Source: UBA4735 sp035935465 (GTDB taxonomy: Bacteria > Chloroflexota > Limnocylindria > P2-11E). Taken from it: a DNA stretch of 38,537 nucleotides. The stretch lies in the NCBI GenBank assembly GCA_035935465.1, contig DASYXA010000022.1:1-38537 (forward strand). Direction: 5' to 3'. This document shows positions 25,902-33,618 of this stretch, one piece after another. A program made the position numbers and the translations under genes. How positions within the stretch are numbered: position 1 is the first letter of the stretch; each line of letters opens with the position of its first letter. The notes beneath the pieces were generated by a model, which saw only the letters and a program-made list of their open reading frames with translations, made no database searches and was not told where the DNA came from.

Positions 25902-27236
25902 TCATGACTCGACGATATAGGTCGGCACGACGCTGCCCGCGCCCGCGGTCACGTTGAGGAGCGCGCTCGAGGAGAGGCGCGTGAGGCACCCGCTCACGGT
26001 GCCCCAGAACAGGTACGGGTCGTGGTCGATCGCGAGGTCGAGGTAGTGGATCCGATCGAGGAGCACCGGGAACGGATACCGCGGCACCGAGACCCTCTCC
26101 TGCACGACGTACGAGGCGGTGAGGCCCGCGAGGATCGTCTGCTCCCACTCGTGCTGCTCCACGGTCCAGCCGAGGATCACGCCCTTGCCGCCGTACTCGT
26201 CGTTCGGCTTGAGCACGAACCGGTCCTTCCAGCGCGACACGTGGTCGACGAGATCGACCGTCCGGCCGCGGTAGGTCGTGTGGCCTTCGCGCATCTTGCG
26301 GGTCCATGGGATGTGCGCCGCGATCGCCTTCCGCTGCCCGGCGGTGTAGAGCGTCGCGTACCGGTCGTCGGACAGGAGCGCGAGGCTCATCTTCTTGTGC
26401 AGCAGCTTCGCGCGGAAGCTGTTCACGACCGTCACCGCGCCGTCCAGGTAGGCCTGCACCAGCGCCCGCGCGACCTCCGGCCTCGCGAGGAGCTCGCTCG
26501 TGAGCACGCGGCGGTAGACGACGTCGATCTTCGTCCCGTTCGCGCGGAGCGCCTTCCGCGAATACGTGAGGTCCTGCGGCGCGCAGATGATCGCCTTCAG
26601 GCCCTGCTCCTCGAAGTACCGCGCGAACATCTCGAACTCGGTGAGCGTCGGCAGCCCGCGCCAGTCGACGATCGCGATGGTCCGCACCTCGCCGCGCGGC
26701 CGATGGGCGCGCTTGAGGACCCCGAGCTGCTTCCCGCGCACCGGGAAGGCGCCGAGCCGGTGCCGCTTCTTGAACGCCTTCATGACCGGCAGCGTGGCGA
26801 AGACCGCGGAGAGCTCGTCGTTGTAGGCCATGCCGGCCGGCGACTCGGCGTTGTACTCGACGAAGCGGATCACGCCGTCCTCGCCCACGAAGCCGTCGAG
26901 CCGCGCCGAGGGCGATGAGGCGCGGAAGCCCGGGTCGGCGAGCGCGAGCTCGGCCTCGGGCGGGTCGAGGTCGAGCTCGAGGCGCAGATCGTCGTCAGTC
27001 AACAGCGCCCGTTCGAGCCGGTCGAGCGCGGCGTAGAGCGTCTCCGAGGCCTTCGAGATCTGCTCGTACTGCCGGCGCGAGATGAGATTGGGGCGCAGCG
27101 CGACGCAGAGCGGCCGGTCGCCGAACACGAGCCGGCGGGCGCGCTGCCCGTCGGACAGGGCCGCGGCGCTCTCCGCCGCGAGATCCCCGTCCTCGAGCAG
27201 CCCGTGGTACTCGATCAGCGGATGTGGTGCGCCCAC
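25902..27236 (-). CDS. Circularly permuted (type 2) ATP-grasp protein
   Basis: The 444-residue protein shows the circularly permuted ATP-grasp order: RFVEYNAESPAGMAYNDE, then IDVVYRRVLTSELL, VVNSFRAKLLHKKMSLALL, and the nucleotide-binding FVLKPNDEYGGKGVILGW near the C-terminus with VVQERV. These enzymes form amide bonds through an acyl phosphate; substrates are mostly unknown. The GTG start at 27236 has an AAGGA site 6 nt upstream and overlaps the previous gene by 22 bp. A CTG at 27218 overlapping its stop is a second option. It follows another ATP-grasp gene and precedes the GCS2-like ligase, which points to stepwise ligation of one product. Confidence 0.85.
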   Translation of the reverse strand: MGAPHPLIEYHGLLEDGDLAAESAAALSDGQRARRLVFGDRPLCVALRPNLISRRQYEQISKASETLYAALDRLERALLTDDDLRLELDLDPPEAELALADPGFRASSPSARLDGFVGEDGVIRFVEYNAESPAGMAYNDELSAVFATLPVMKAFKKRHRLGAFPVRGKQLGVLKRAHRPRGEVRTIAIVDWRGLPTLTEFEMFARYFEEQGLKAIICAPQDLTYSRKALRANGTKIDVVYRRVLTSELLARPEVARALVQAYLDGAVTVVNSFRAKLLHKKMSLALLSDDRYATLYTAGQRKAIAAHIPWTRKMREGHTTYRGRTVDLVDHVSRWKDRFVLKPNDEYGGKGVILGWTVEQHEWEQTILAGLTASYVVQERVSVPRYPFPVLLDRIHYLDLAIDHDPYLFWGTVSGCLTRLSSSALLNVTAGAGSVVPTYIVES

Positions 27237-28195
27237 CGGTGGTCCTTGCGCCACGGCGGCTCCGCCGCGCCGGTCGCGTAGTCGATCACGAGGTCGCTCA
27301 TCTTGTCCAGGACCCAGTCGAAGTTGGCGCCCTTGATCGAGAACGAATCGAAATCGGGCGCGGGGTTCAGGAAGTCGATGGCGTAGAGGATCCCGCCGCG
27401 CACGGCGAACTCCACCGTGTCCATGTCGTAGCCCAGCGCGTCGGTCAGCGCGATCGCGTCGCGGATCGCGCGCTCGCGCACGGGGCCCTCGACCGGCTTG
27501 TCGACCACGTAGCGCTCGTGGAACGGCGCGGTCGGGTCGTAGCGGATCGGGTTGATGTGCCGGCGCCCGATGCAGATGCACCGGATGTACTCGTCCCAGT
27601 GGATGAACTCCTGGAGGATCATCGTCTTCGGGCGCTGGCCGAAGGTCGATGTGCCGGTCTGGTCGTAGGCCCAGAGCAGCTGCTCCATCGTGTCGACCTT
27701 GTAGACATCCTTCCAGCCGCCGCCGGTGTTCGGCTTCAGGATCGCGGGTAGGCCGGTGTACTCGACGATCCCCTTCCAGTCGAGCGGATACGTGAGGTTC
27801 CGCAGCGAGCCCTCGTTGATATCGGGGATGTAGGACTTGTTCGGCAGCACGACGGTCTTCGGCACGGCGACCCCGAGCTTGCGGGCGAGCGTGCACTCGA
27901 AGAACTTCTCGTCGGCCTCCCACCAGAACGGGTCGTTCACCACGACCGTGCCGAGCACGGCCATGCTCTTGAGGTGCGCACGGTAGTACGGGACCTCGTG
28001 GCTGATGCGGTCCACGATGACCTTGTACGCCGGCTCCTCGAGCTCTGTCGCGCCACCGAAGATCGCCATCTCGGCGCGCACGCCCTTCGCCTCGCCCTTG
28101 CGGTTCACGGTGTCGATGAACGGCTGCGGGAACGTGTTCTCGCGCCCGACGAGCAGCCCCACGACCTTGTCGGGCGCCCCGCTCTTGGTCGTCAT
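27215..28195 (-). CDS. ATP-grasp ligase (RimK/D-Ala-D-Ala ligase-like)
   Basis: The 326-residue protein has an ATP-grasp core: LARKLGVAVPKTVVLPNKSY, LPAILKPNTGGGWKDVYKV (nucleotide loop, about 158-176), TMILQEFIHWDEYIRCICIG, and metal-binding VEFAVRGGILYAIDFLNPAPDFD. The N-terminal part (VVGLLVGRENTFPQPFIDTVNRKG) resembles a pre-ATP-grasp domain. It should activate a carboxylate and join it to an amine, but the pair is unknown. The ATG at 28195 overlaps the esterase stop as ATGA. With the next two genes it makes three amide ligases in a row. Confidence 0.85.
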   Translation of the reverse strand: MTTKSGAPDKVVGLLVGRENTFPQPFIDTVNRKGEAKGVRAEMAIFGGATELEEPAYKVIVDRISHEVPYYRAHLKSMAVLGTVVVNDPFWWEADEKFFECTLARKLGVAVPKTVVLPNKSYIPDINEGSLRNLTYPLDWKGIVEYTGLPAILKPNTGGGWKDVYKVDTMEQLLWAYDQTGTSTFGQRPKTMILQEFIHWDEYIRCICIGRRHINPIRYDPTAPFHERYVVDKPVEGPVRERAIRDAIALTDALGYDMDTVEFAVRGGILYAIDFLNPAPDFDSFSIKGANFDWVLDKMSDLVIDYATGAAEPPWRKDHRWAHHIR

Positions 28196-28899
28196 AGGAA
28201 TGTGTCCACCATCTCTTTCCAGAACGGCCAGTCATGGGCCCAGCCGCTCCACAGGTGCAGCGCCGCGGGCACGCCCTTCTCCTGGAGCGTGGCGACGACC
28301 TGGCGGGATCCGGCGACGTTCGGGTCCTCCTCGCCGGTCGCGATGACGAACTCGGTCTCGCGGAGCGGCTGGAGCAGCCGTTCGTCGGCGAGCCCGGGCA
28401 GGAACGCGAGCGGGTTCGCGAAGTAGGCGTCCTGCTCCCGCAGGCCGTCGAGCCACTTCGCCGCGTCGTACGCGCCCGAGAGGCCGATCGTCCGGCTCGC
28501 GATCCCGGGGTGCCGCGTCGCGAGGGTCACCGCGTGGAACGCCCCGAACGACGCGCCGAGGAGCTCGAGATACGGGTCGCTGTTCTCACGGCGGATCGCG
28601 GGCACGACCTCGACGGTCAGATAGCGGTCGTACGCGAGGTGCCGCCGCGCCCGCTCCAGGGCGCCGATCTGCTTGTTGTAGAACGATTCGCTGTCCACGC
28701 TGTCCACGCACCAGAGCTGGATGAGCCCCGCATCGATGCGCGGCCCCAGATGCGCGACCATGCCGAAGTCCTCCCACTGATAGAACCGGCCCAGGGACGT
28801 CGGGAAGACGACGACCGGCGTGCCCCGGTCGCCGAACACGAGCAGCTCCATGTCGCGGTCGAGCGCGGGGCTCCGCCAGGTGCGGTAGTCGCGCTTCAC
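28192..28899 (-). CDS. Alpha/beta-hydrolase esterase-like protein (COG4947-like)
   Basis: The 235-residue protein has the nucleophile elbow G115-A-S117-F-G119, an acidic residue in GEEDPN (about 192) and H222 in SGWAHDW, forming a Ser-Asp-His triad. Residues 10-45 (MELLVFGDRGTPVVVFPTSLGRFYQWEDFG) resemble putative esterases of the COG4947 type, often seen beside ATP-grasp genes. It could hydrolyse an ester or amide of the operon's product or of its precursor. GTG 28899 overlaps the ppa stop (GTGA) and has a GGAAGG site; GTG 28911 would add four residues. The next gene overlaps by ATGA. Confidence 0.8.
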   Translation of the reverse strand: MKRDYRTWRSPALDRDMELLVFGDRGTPVVVFPTSLGRFYQWEDFGMVAHLGPRIDAGLIQLWCVDSVDSESFYNKQIGALERARRHLAYDRYLTVEVVPAIRRENSDPYLELLGASFGAFHAVTLATRHPGIASRTIGLSGAYDAAKWLDGLREQDAYFANPLAFLPGLADERLLQPLRETEFVIATGEEDPNVAGSRQVVATLQEKGVPAALHLWSGWAHDWPFWKEMVDTFL

Positions 28900-29396
28900 T
28901 TCGCCTTCCACCGCTTGCGCGCGGATTCGATCACGCGCCAGGCGGTCTTCTCGTCGTGCCAGCCGCGCACCTCGGTGTCGTCGGACTCGAGGTACTTGTA
29001 CGTCGCGAAGAAGGTCTCGATCTCCTTCTTCCAGTGCGGGGCCAGGTCGCTGAGGGTACGGATCTCGTCGAACCGCGGATCGCCGACCGGGACCGCGAGG
29101 ATCTTCTCGTCCTCGCCCTTCGAGTCGCTCATGAACAGCGTGCCGATCGGCCGTGCCGGCATGACGCAGCCGGGGAACGTCGGCTCCTCGACGATGACCA
29201 CGGCGTCGAGCGGATCGCCGTCGTTGCCGAGCGTGTCGATCACGAATCCGTAGTCGGTCGGGTAGTGCACGGACGAGTGGAGGACGCGATCCAGTCGGAT
29301 GTGGCCGGAGGTCTTGTCGAGCTCGTACTTCGCGCGCGAGCCGCGCGGGATCTCGACGAACACGTCGACCTGGTCAGGGTTCGCTTTCGCCGGCAT
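28896..29396 (-). CDS. ppa: Inorganic pyrophosphatase, family I
   Basis: The 166-residue protein has family I markers: VEIPRGSRAKYELDK (14-28), RVLHSSVHYPTDYGFV and the metal-binding D59-G-D-P-L-D64. It hydrolyses pyrophosphate, pulling biosynthetic reactions forward. The ATG at 29396 has a GGGGAGAG site. The frame continues to 29480 opposite known rsmI sequence and is rejected there. It overlaps rsmI by 23 bp and the esterase gene by 4 bp, so it is part of the same transcript as the amidoligase genes, although ATP-grasp ligases release ADP and phosphate rather than pyrophosphate. Confidence 0.97.
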   Translation of the reverse strand: MPAKANPDQVDVFVEIPRGSRAKYELDKTSGHIRLDRVLHSSVHYPTDYGFVIDTLGNDGDPLDAVVIVEEPTFPGCVMPARPIGTLFMSDSKGEDEKILAVPVGDPRFDEIRTLSDLAPHWKKEIETFFATYKYLESDDTEVRGWHDEKTAWRVIESARKRWKAK

Positions 29397-30099
29397 GCTC
29401 TCCCCTTGCGTCCCGGTCAGGCGGCGCGATGACCACCGTGACCTCCCCTTTGGGACGCTCGGAAGCATACCGAGCGGCAAGGTCCGTCGCCGTCCCGCGC
29501 ACGAACTCCTCGTGCAGCTTGGTGAGCTCGCGCGCGATCACGACGCGGGCCTCAGGCGCCAGCGCCGCGACATCCTCGAGCAGGTCGCCGGTGCGGTAGG
29601 GGCTCTCGTACACGACGATGGTCCGCCCCTCGGCGAGGAGCGCACCGAGCAGCCGCTGGCGCTGCCCGGTCTTCTTGGGCAGGAAGCCGAGGAACGTGAA
29701 CGCGCGGGTCGGCAGGCCCGAGGCGACCAGGGCGGCGATGGCCGCGTTCGGGCCCGGGATCGGCGTGACGGCGTGGCCGGCCGCGACGGCCGCCGCGACG
29801 AGGGCCTCGCCGGGATCGGACAGCGCCGGGGTGCCGGCGTCGGAGACGAGCGCGACGTCCCAGCCGCGGTCGAGCTGGCCGACCAGGATGCCGACCTGCC
29901 GCTTGTGGTTGAACTCCGTGTACGACGTCAGGTGCTTCGCCCGGATCTCGTAACGGCGGAGCAGGATCTGGGTGTGCCGGGTGTCCTCGCAGGCCACCAT
30001 GTGGACCTCCTGGAGCACCCGCAGGGCGCGGGGCGAGACATCCTCCAGATTGCCGATCGGCGTCGCGACCAGGTACAGCGTCCCCACGGCCGCAAGCAT
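29374..30099 (-). CDS. rsmI: 16S rRNA (cytidine-1402-2'-O)-methyltransferase RsmI
   Basis: The 241-residue protein shows the tetrapyrrole-methylase-fold family pattern of RsmI: GTLYLVATPIGNLEDVSPRAL, ACEDTRHTQILLRRY, ALVSDAGTPALSDPG, PIPGPNAAIAALVASGLP and GFLPKKTGQR. It methylates C1402 of 16S rRNA with S-adenosylmethionine. Start ATG 30099 or GTG 30087 (before GTLYLV) are both possible. Its start is 5 bp from the divergent DUF1440 ORF start. It is the first gene of the run that continues with ppa and the amidoligase genes. Confidence 0.96.
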   Translation of the reverse strand: MLAAVGTLYLVATPIGNLEDVSPRALRVLQEVHMVACEDTRHTQILLRRYEIRAKHLTSYTEFNHKRQVGILVGQLDRGWDVALVSDAGTPALSDPGEALVAAAVAAGHAVTPIPGPNAAIAALVASGLPTRAFTFLGFLPKKTGQRQRLLGALLAEGRTIVVYESPYRTGDLLEDVAALAPEARVVIARELTKLHEEFVRGTATDLAARYASERPKGEVTVVIAPPDRDARGEHAGESEP

Positions 30100-30104
30100 G
30101 ATTC

Positions 30105-30638
30105 ATGCAGAGACCGGGCGCGATGGACCCGATCAAGGGCGCGGTGGCCGGCGCGATCGGCGGAGCCGCGGGCGCCTACACCATGGAGCGCTTCCAGGCG
30201 TGGTGGAACGACATGGAGAAGCACGCCGCGCCGCGCCGCCGCGCGCACGCCATCAAGGATGGAGCGGCCGACAAGGAGCTCGACGAGCCGGCGAGCGTGA
30301 AGGTCGCCGAGCGGGTGTCCAAGAAGGTCCTCGACACCGAGCTCTCCGAAGAGCTGAAGCCCGCCGCCGGGGAGGCCGTCCACTACACGACCGGCGCGAC
30401 GATCGGCGCGATCTACGGGTTCGTCGCCGAGGTCGTCCCGCCGGCCCGGATGTTCAACGGGCTGGCCATGGGTGCCGTCGTGTGGTGGACCGCGGACAAC
30501 ATGGCCGTGCCGGCCAACAAGCTCGGCAAGAAGCCCGAGCAGGTCCCGCCGTCCCGCCACGCGTACGCCCTCTCGTCGCACCTCGTGTACGGGTTCACGA
30601 CCGAGCTCGTGCGATCACTCGTCCGCCTCGTCATCTAG
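30105..30638 (+). CDS. DUF1440-like membrane protein
   Basis: The 177-residue protein (171 if the ATG at 30123 is used) has Gly/Ala-rich hydrophobic segments KGAVAGAIGGAAGAYTM, TGATIGAIYGFVAEVV and FNGLAMGAVVWWTADN, with a charged stretch between the first two. This resembles DUF1440/YagU-type inner-membrane proteins of unknown role. The start codon is not fixed: neither candidate has a good ribosome site, and ATG 30105 is only 5 nt from the rsmI start. It converges on the SHOCT protein gene with 12 bp between stops. Confidence 0.65.
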   Translation: MQRPGAMDPIKGAVAGAIGGAAGAYTMERFQAWWNDMEKHAAPRRRAHAIKDGAADKELDEPASVKVAERVSKKVLDTELSEELKPAAGEAVHYTTGATIGAIYGFVAEVVPPARMFNGLAMGAVVWWTADNMAVPANKLGKKPEQVPPSRHAYALSSHLVYGFTTELVRSLVRLVI

Positions 30639-30650
30639 CACGCCCCCGCG

Positions 30651-31814
30651 CTAGATCCGCGCGAGCAGCTCAGCCATCTTCGCCGCGAATTCCGAGTCGG
30701 TGAGCACGCCCTCGGCATGCAGCCGCGCGATGTCCCGGAGCGCCTGGGCGGCGGGCAGCGCGACACCATCCGGATGCGCACCGGAAGACCGGAAGCGCGC
30801 ATCGACGGCCTTCTGCAGCCATGCGCGCGCCGGCGCGAAGAGCGTGGCGATCAGGAACAGCCCGAACACGACGGACAGCTCTGAGTTCGCGCCGGTCGCG
30901 CTCACGAAGACACGTTTCAGCATCTCCTGGACCGCCGCGAATGCGCCCGCGAGCAGCGCGGTGACCCCGCCGTACACGAGCGCGCGATTGATGATCGTGT
31001 TGATCTCGTACAGCCGGTAGCGCGTGATCGCGATCGCGATCGCGACCGGGACCGTCAGGAAGCTCGCGAGCACCAGCGCTTGCCCGGCCTTCGCCGACGG
31101 CGAGAGGAGACTGACCGGGAACACGACGAACATGAAGACCGCGGAGGTGGCCAGCCACTTGATCTGCTGGCGGGTATCGGCGCGCGACGCCCGGAAGCGC
31201 AGCACGAGCGAGACGCCCGCCGCGACCCCGGCCACGACGATCGCCGCGAGGACGACGCCCACGAGCCCGCTCGTCCGGATGCCGCCGGCCCCCGATGGGA
31301 GTGCTTCGACACCGAAGGGGTTGTCGATGCCGAACGTGCTCATCGGTCCAGGCGTCAGTGCGAGGAGCACCGACGCGATGGCGGCGGCGCCCGCGACGAA
31401 CGCCAGGAGCGGCCGCCAGCGCTGGCTGAGCAGCCGGCCGTTCGGGAACAACAGGAACGCTGCGACGATGAGCCCCAGGTACGCGGGCCACATCCACTCG
31501 TGGACCCACGCGGCCACGCGCCCATCCAGTGTGCCGCCGGGTCCATACAGCGCGTACGAGGCGTACTCGAGCGCCGCGCTGTCGAACGCCGCGGCCGTGC
31601 CGAGCGCGAGCAGGAGCCACCCGACGGGATTGCGTCGCTGGCGCGTCGCGACGACGGAGCCGGTCCACGCGAAGGTGAGCCCGAGCACGCTGTTGGCGCC
31701 GCGCACGCCCCACGCCTCGGGTACCCGAGCGGCGAACGACGCCGCGAGGAGCGTCCAGCAGGCGAATGAGAACGCGACCGCGAGGGCGAGCAACGCTCGG
31801 GGGAGCGACGTCAC
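30651..31814 (-). CDS. Sensor-like multi-pass membrane protein with C-terminal SHOCT domain
   Basis: The 387-residue protein has about 8-9 hydrophobic segments. Motifs RRNPVGWLLLALG (60-72), LLFPNGRLLSQRWRP (121-135) and AITRYRLYEINTIINRALVYGGVTALLAG (262-290) are those of the N-terminal membrane module of a class of sensor histidine kinases in Chloroflexota and Actinobacteria. No GAF, HisKA or ATPase domain follows. Instead the protein ends with a SHOCT-type helix pair at 355-387 (LRDIARLHAEGVLTDSEFAAKMAELL). The likely start is GTG 31814, with a weak TACTCA box 6 nt upstream. A role in sensing without kinase activity is inferred. Confidence 0.7.
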   Translation of the reverse strand: MTSLPRALLALAVAFSFACWTLLAASFAARVPEAWGVRGANSVLGLTFAWTGSVVATRQRRNPVGWLLLALGTAAAFDSAALEYASYALYGPGGTLDGRVAAWVHEWMWPAYLGLIVAAFLLFPNGRLLSQRWRPLLAFVAGAAAIASVLLALTPGPMSTFGIDNPFGVEALPSGAGGIRTSGLVGVVLAAIVVAGVAAGVSLVLRFRASRADTRQQIKWLATSAVFMFVVFPVSLLSPSAKAGQALVLASFLTVPVAIAIAITRYRLYEINTIINRALVYGGVTALLAGAFAAVQEMLKRVFVSATGANSELSVVFGLFLIATLFAPARAWLQKAVDARFRSSGAHPDGVALPAAQALRDIARLHAEGVLTDSEFAAKMAELLARI

Positions 31815-31858
31815 GGAGGCTGAGTATGCCGCGCCACGGCCCTGTCCGGCGGCGGTCT

Positions 31859-32752
31859 TCAGACGCCCTCGCGCGTCACCCGCACCGACTGCGCGATGAC
31901 GATGCCCCCGACGACGATCAGCCCGCCCACCACCTGCAACGCCTGCAGTGACTCCCCGATGAGCAGCCACGCCGCGATCGCGGCGATCACCGGCTCGGCC
32001 GTCGAGGTGAGCCCGACGCGCGCGGCGGGAATGAGCCGCACCGCACCGACGCTGAACAGGTACGGGATCACCGTCGCGATGACCACCACCCCGAGCACGT
32101 ATGGCCCGAGGTCGCCGGCCAGATCGGACCACGGCAGCGTCCACGGGGGACGCACCACGCACCAGGCGAGCGTCGCGGTCCCGAACCCCGCGCACAACAG
32201 GGCCCAGCTCGAGTACCGCTGGACCAGCCGTTCGGCGAGGAGGAAGTACGCGGCCAAGATCAGCGCATCGACCGTCGCGAGCAGCGCGCCGACCGCGTTC
32301 ACCTGGCGCAGCTGGGCGTCGTAGGCCCCGACGACGAAGTAGCAGCCGACGAGGGTGAGGATGCCGGCGAGCCACAGGCCGACGCCGACGTGCCGGCCGC
32401 GCAGGCGCCAGTACCCGAGGATCAGGAGCGGGGCGGTGTACTCGATCACGAGGGCGACGCCGATCGGGATCCGCTGGATGGCCTGGTAGTACACGAGCTG
32501 CACCGCCATCACGCCGAGCAGCCCGAAGAGCGCGAGCCACGGCACATCCGCCCGCCTGATCGTCAGGAGGTCGCGCCGCCGGAACGCGAGCGTGAGGGCG
32601 AGGAACACGGCGAACGCGAACAGGATCCGGAATTCGGCGAGCGTCTCGGGCGGGACGCCGAGGTCGAACGCGCGCTTGGCGATGACGCCGCCCACCGCGT
32701 AGAACGCGGCGGCGGCGATCGCGAAGCCATAGCCCAGGGCGGCTGGGCTCAG
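31859..32752 (-). CDS. EamA-family (DMT) transporter
   Basis: The 297-residue protein has ten hydrophobic helices in two EamA repeats; the second starts near NAVGALLATVDALILAAYFLLAERL. LTSTAEPVIAAIAAWLLIGESLQALQVVGGLIVVGGI is the typical C-terminal half. Such proteins export amino acids or related metabolites. The first helix (ALGYGFAIAAAAFYAVGGVI) begins only a few codons after the nadE stop, and no ATG, GTG or TTG precedes it in frame. The only reasonable start is CTG at 32752, in a CTGA overlap with the nadE stop. It is the last gene of the four-gene operon. Confidence 0.88.
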   Translation of the reverse strand: MSPAALGYGFAIAAAAFYAVGGVIAKRAFDLGVPPETLAEFRILFAFAVFLALTLAFRRRDLLTIRRADVPWLALFGLLGVMAVQLVYYQAIQRIPIGVALVIEYTAPLLILGYWRLRGRHVGVGLWLAGILTLVGCYFVVGAYDAQLRQVNAVGALLATVDALILAAYFLLAERLVQRYSSWALLCAGFGTATLAWCVVRPPWTLPWSDLAGDLGPYVLGVVVIATVIPYLFSVGAVRLIPAARVGLTSTAEPVIAAIAAWLLIGESLQALQVVGGLIVVGGIVIAQSVRVTREGV

Positions 32753-33618
32753 TCGGCTTCCCAGTCGCGGGGATAGAGGAAGTCGTGCCCGACGGTGCGC
32801 AGGCTCACCTTCGCGATGAGCGGCATGACCCGCTTGAAGTGGTTCCGCCGGATGCGCTCCCGGATCGTCGCGACCAGGACGGCGTCGAAGCCGGCGGCCA
32901 CCAGGTCGGCGGGCCGGACGCGCCGGTCGACGAGGTGGTAGAGGAGCACGTCGGCCTGCTCGTAGGTGAAGCCGAGCTCGCCCTCGTCGGTCTGGCCCTC
33001 CCAGAGGTCCGCGCTCGGCGGCTTCTCGATGACCGCCCGCGGCACGCCGACGTGGACCGCGAGCTCGCGGAGCTGGGTCTTGTACAGGTCGCCGACCGGG
33101 TTCAACGCGCAGGCGAGATCGCCGAACTGCGTGCCGTACCCGAGCAGGAGCTCGGTCTTGTTGGACGTCCCGAGGACGAGGCCGTCGGGCCACGAGCGGT
33201 CGTACTCGATGCTCTTGCGCTCGCGGGCCATCTTGTTCCCCATCCGGACCCTGTCGACCTGCGGCATCCCGCTGAAGTACCCGTCGACCTGCGCGGTGAT
33301 CGGGACCTCCTCGAGCCGGATCCCGAACGCGCGCGCGACGTCCTGCGCATCAGCCCTCGACCGAACCGCGGTGGTGCGGTAGGGCGTGAACAGGCCGAGG
33401 ACGTTCTCCGGCCCGAGGGCCTCGGCCGCGAGCGCCGCGACGACCGCGCTGTCGACCCCGCCCGAGACGCCCAGCACGAGCCGGTTCGCGCCGGTCTTCA
33501 ACGTCTCCTCGCGCAGGAAGGCGACGAGCATCTTCTTCACCAGGACCTCGTCGATCCGCAGGGGCCCCGGATCGCCCGGCGACAGCGGGACCGCTCGACG
33601 CTCGACGTCCACCGTCAT
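32749..33618 (-). CDS. nadE: NAD(+) synthetase, amidotransfer-accepting domain
   Basis: The 289-residue protein has the PP-loop SGGVDS at 52-57 and the NadE pattern NKMARERKS, VLGTSNKTELLLGYGTQFGD, NPVGDLYKTQ, KPPSADLWEGQTDEGELGFTYEQAD, and RNHFKR. It adenylates nicotinic acid adenine dinucleotide and amidates it to NAD. The length fits the NH3-dependent type without a glutaminase domain. The next upstream gene encodes a separate nitrilase-fold protein that may supply ammonia from glutamine. The ATG at 33618 overlaps the nitrilase stop as ATGA. Confidence 0.95.
   Translation of the reverse strand: MTVDVERRAVPLSPGDPGPLRIDEVLVKKMLVAFLREETLKTGANRLVLGVSGGVDSAVVAALAAEALGPENVLGLFTPYRTTAVRSRADAQDVARAFGIRLEEVPITAQVDGYFSGMPQVDRVRMGNKMARERKSIEYDRSWPDGLVLGTSNKTELLLGYGTQFGDLACALNPVGDLYKTQLRELAVHVGVPRAVIEKPPSADLWEGQTDEGELGFTYEQADVLLYHLVDRRVRPADLVAAGFDAVLVATIRERIRRNHFKRVMPLIAKVSLRTVGHDFLYPRDWEAD

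Noticed and set aside
27216..27218. CTG start for the CP-ATP-grasp gene in a CTGA overlap
   Set aside because: It fits the CTGA pattern, but an in-frame GTG at 27236 has an AAGGA ribosome site at good distance, so the usual start is preferred.
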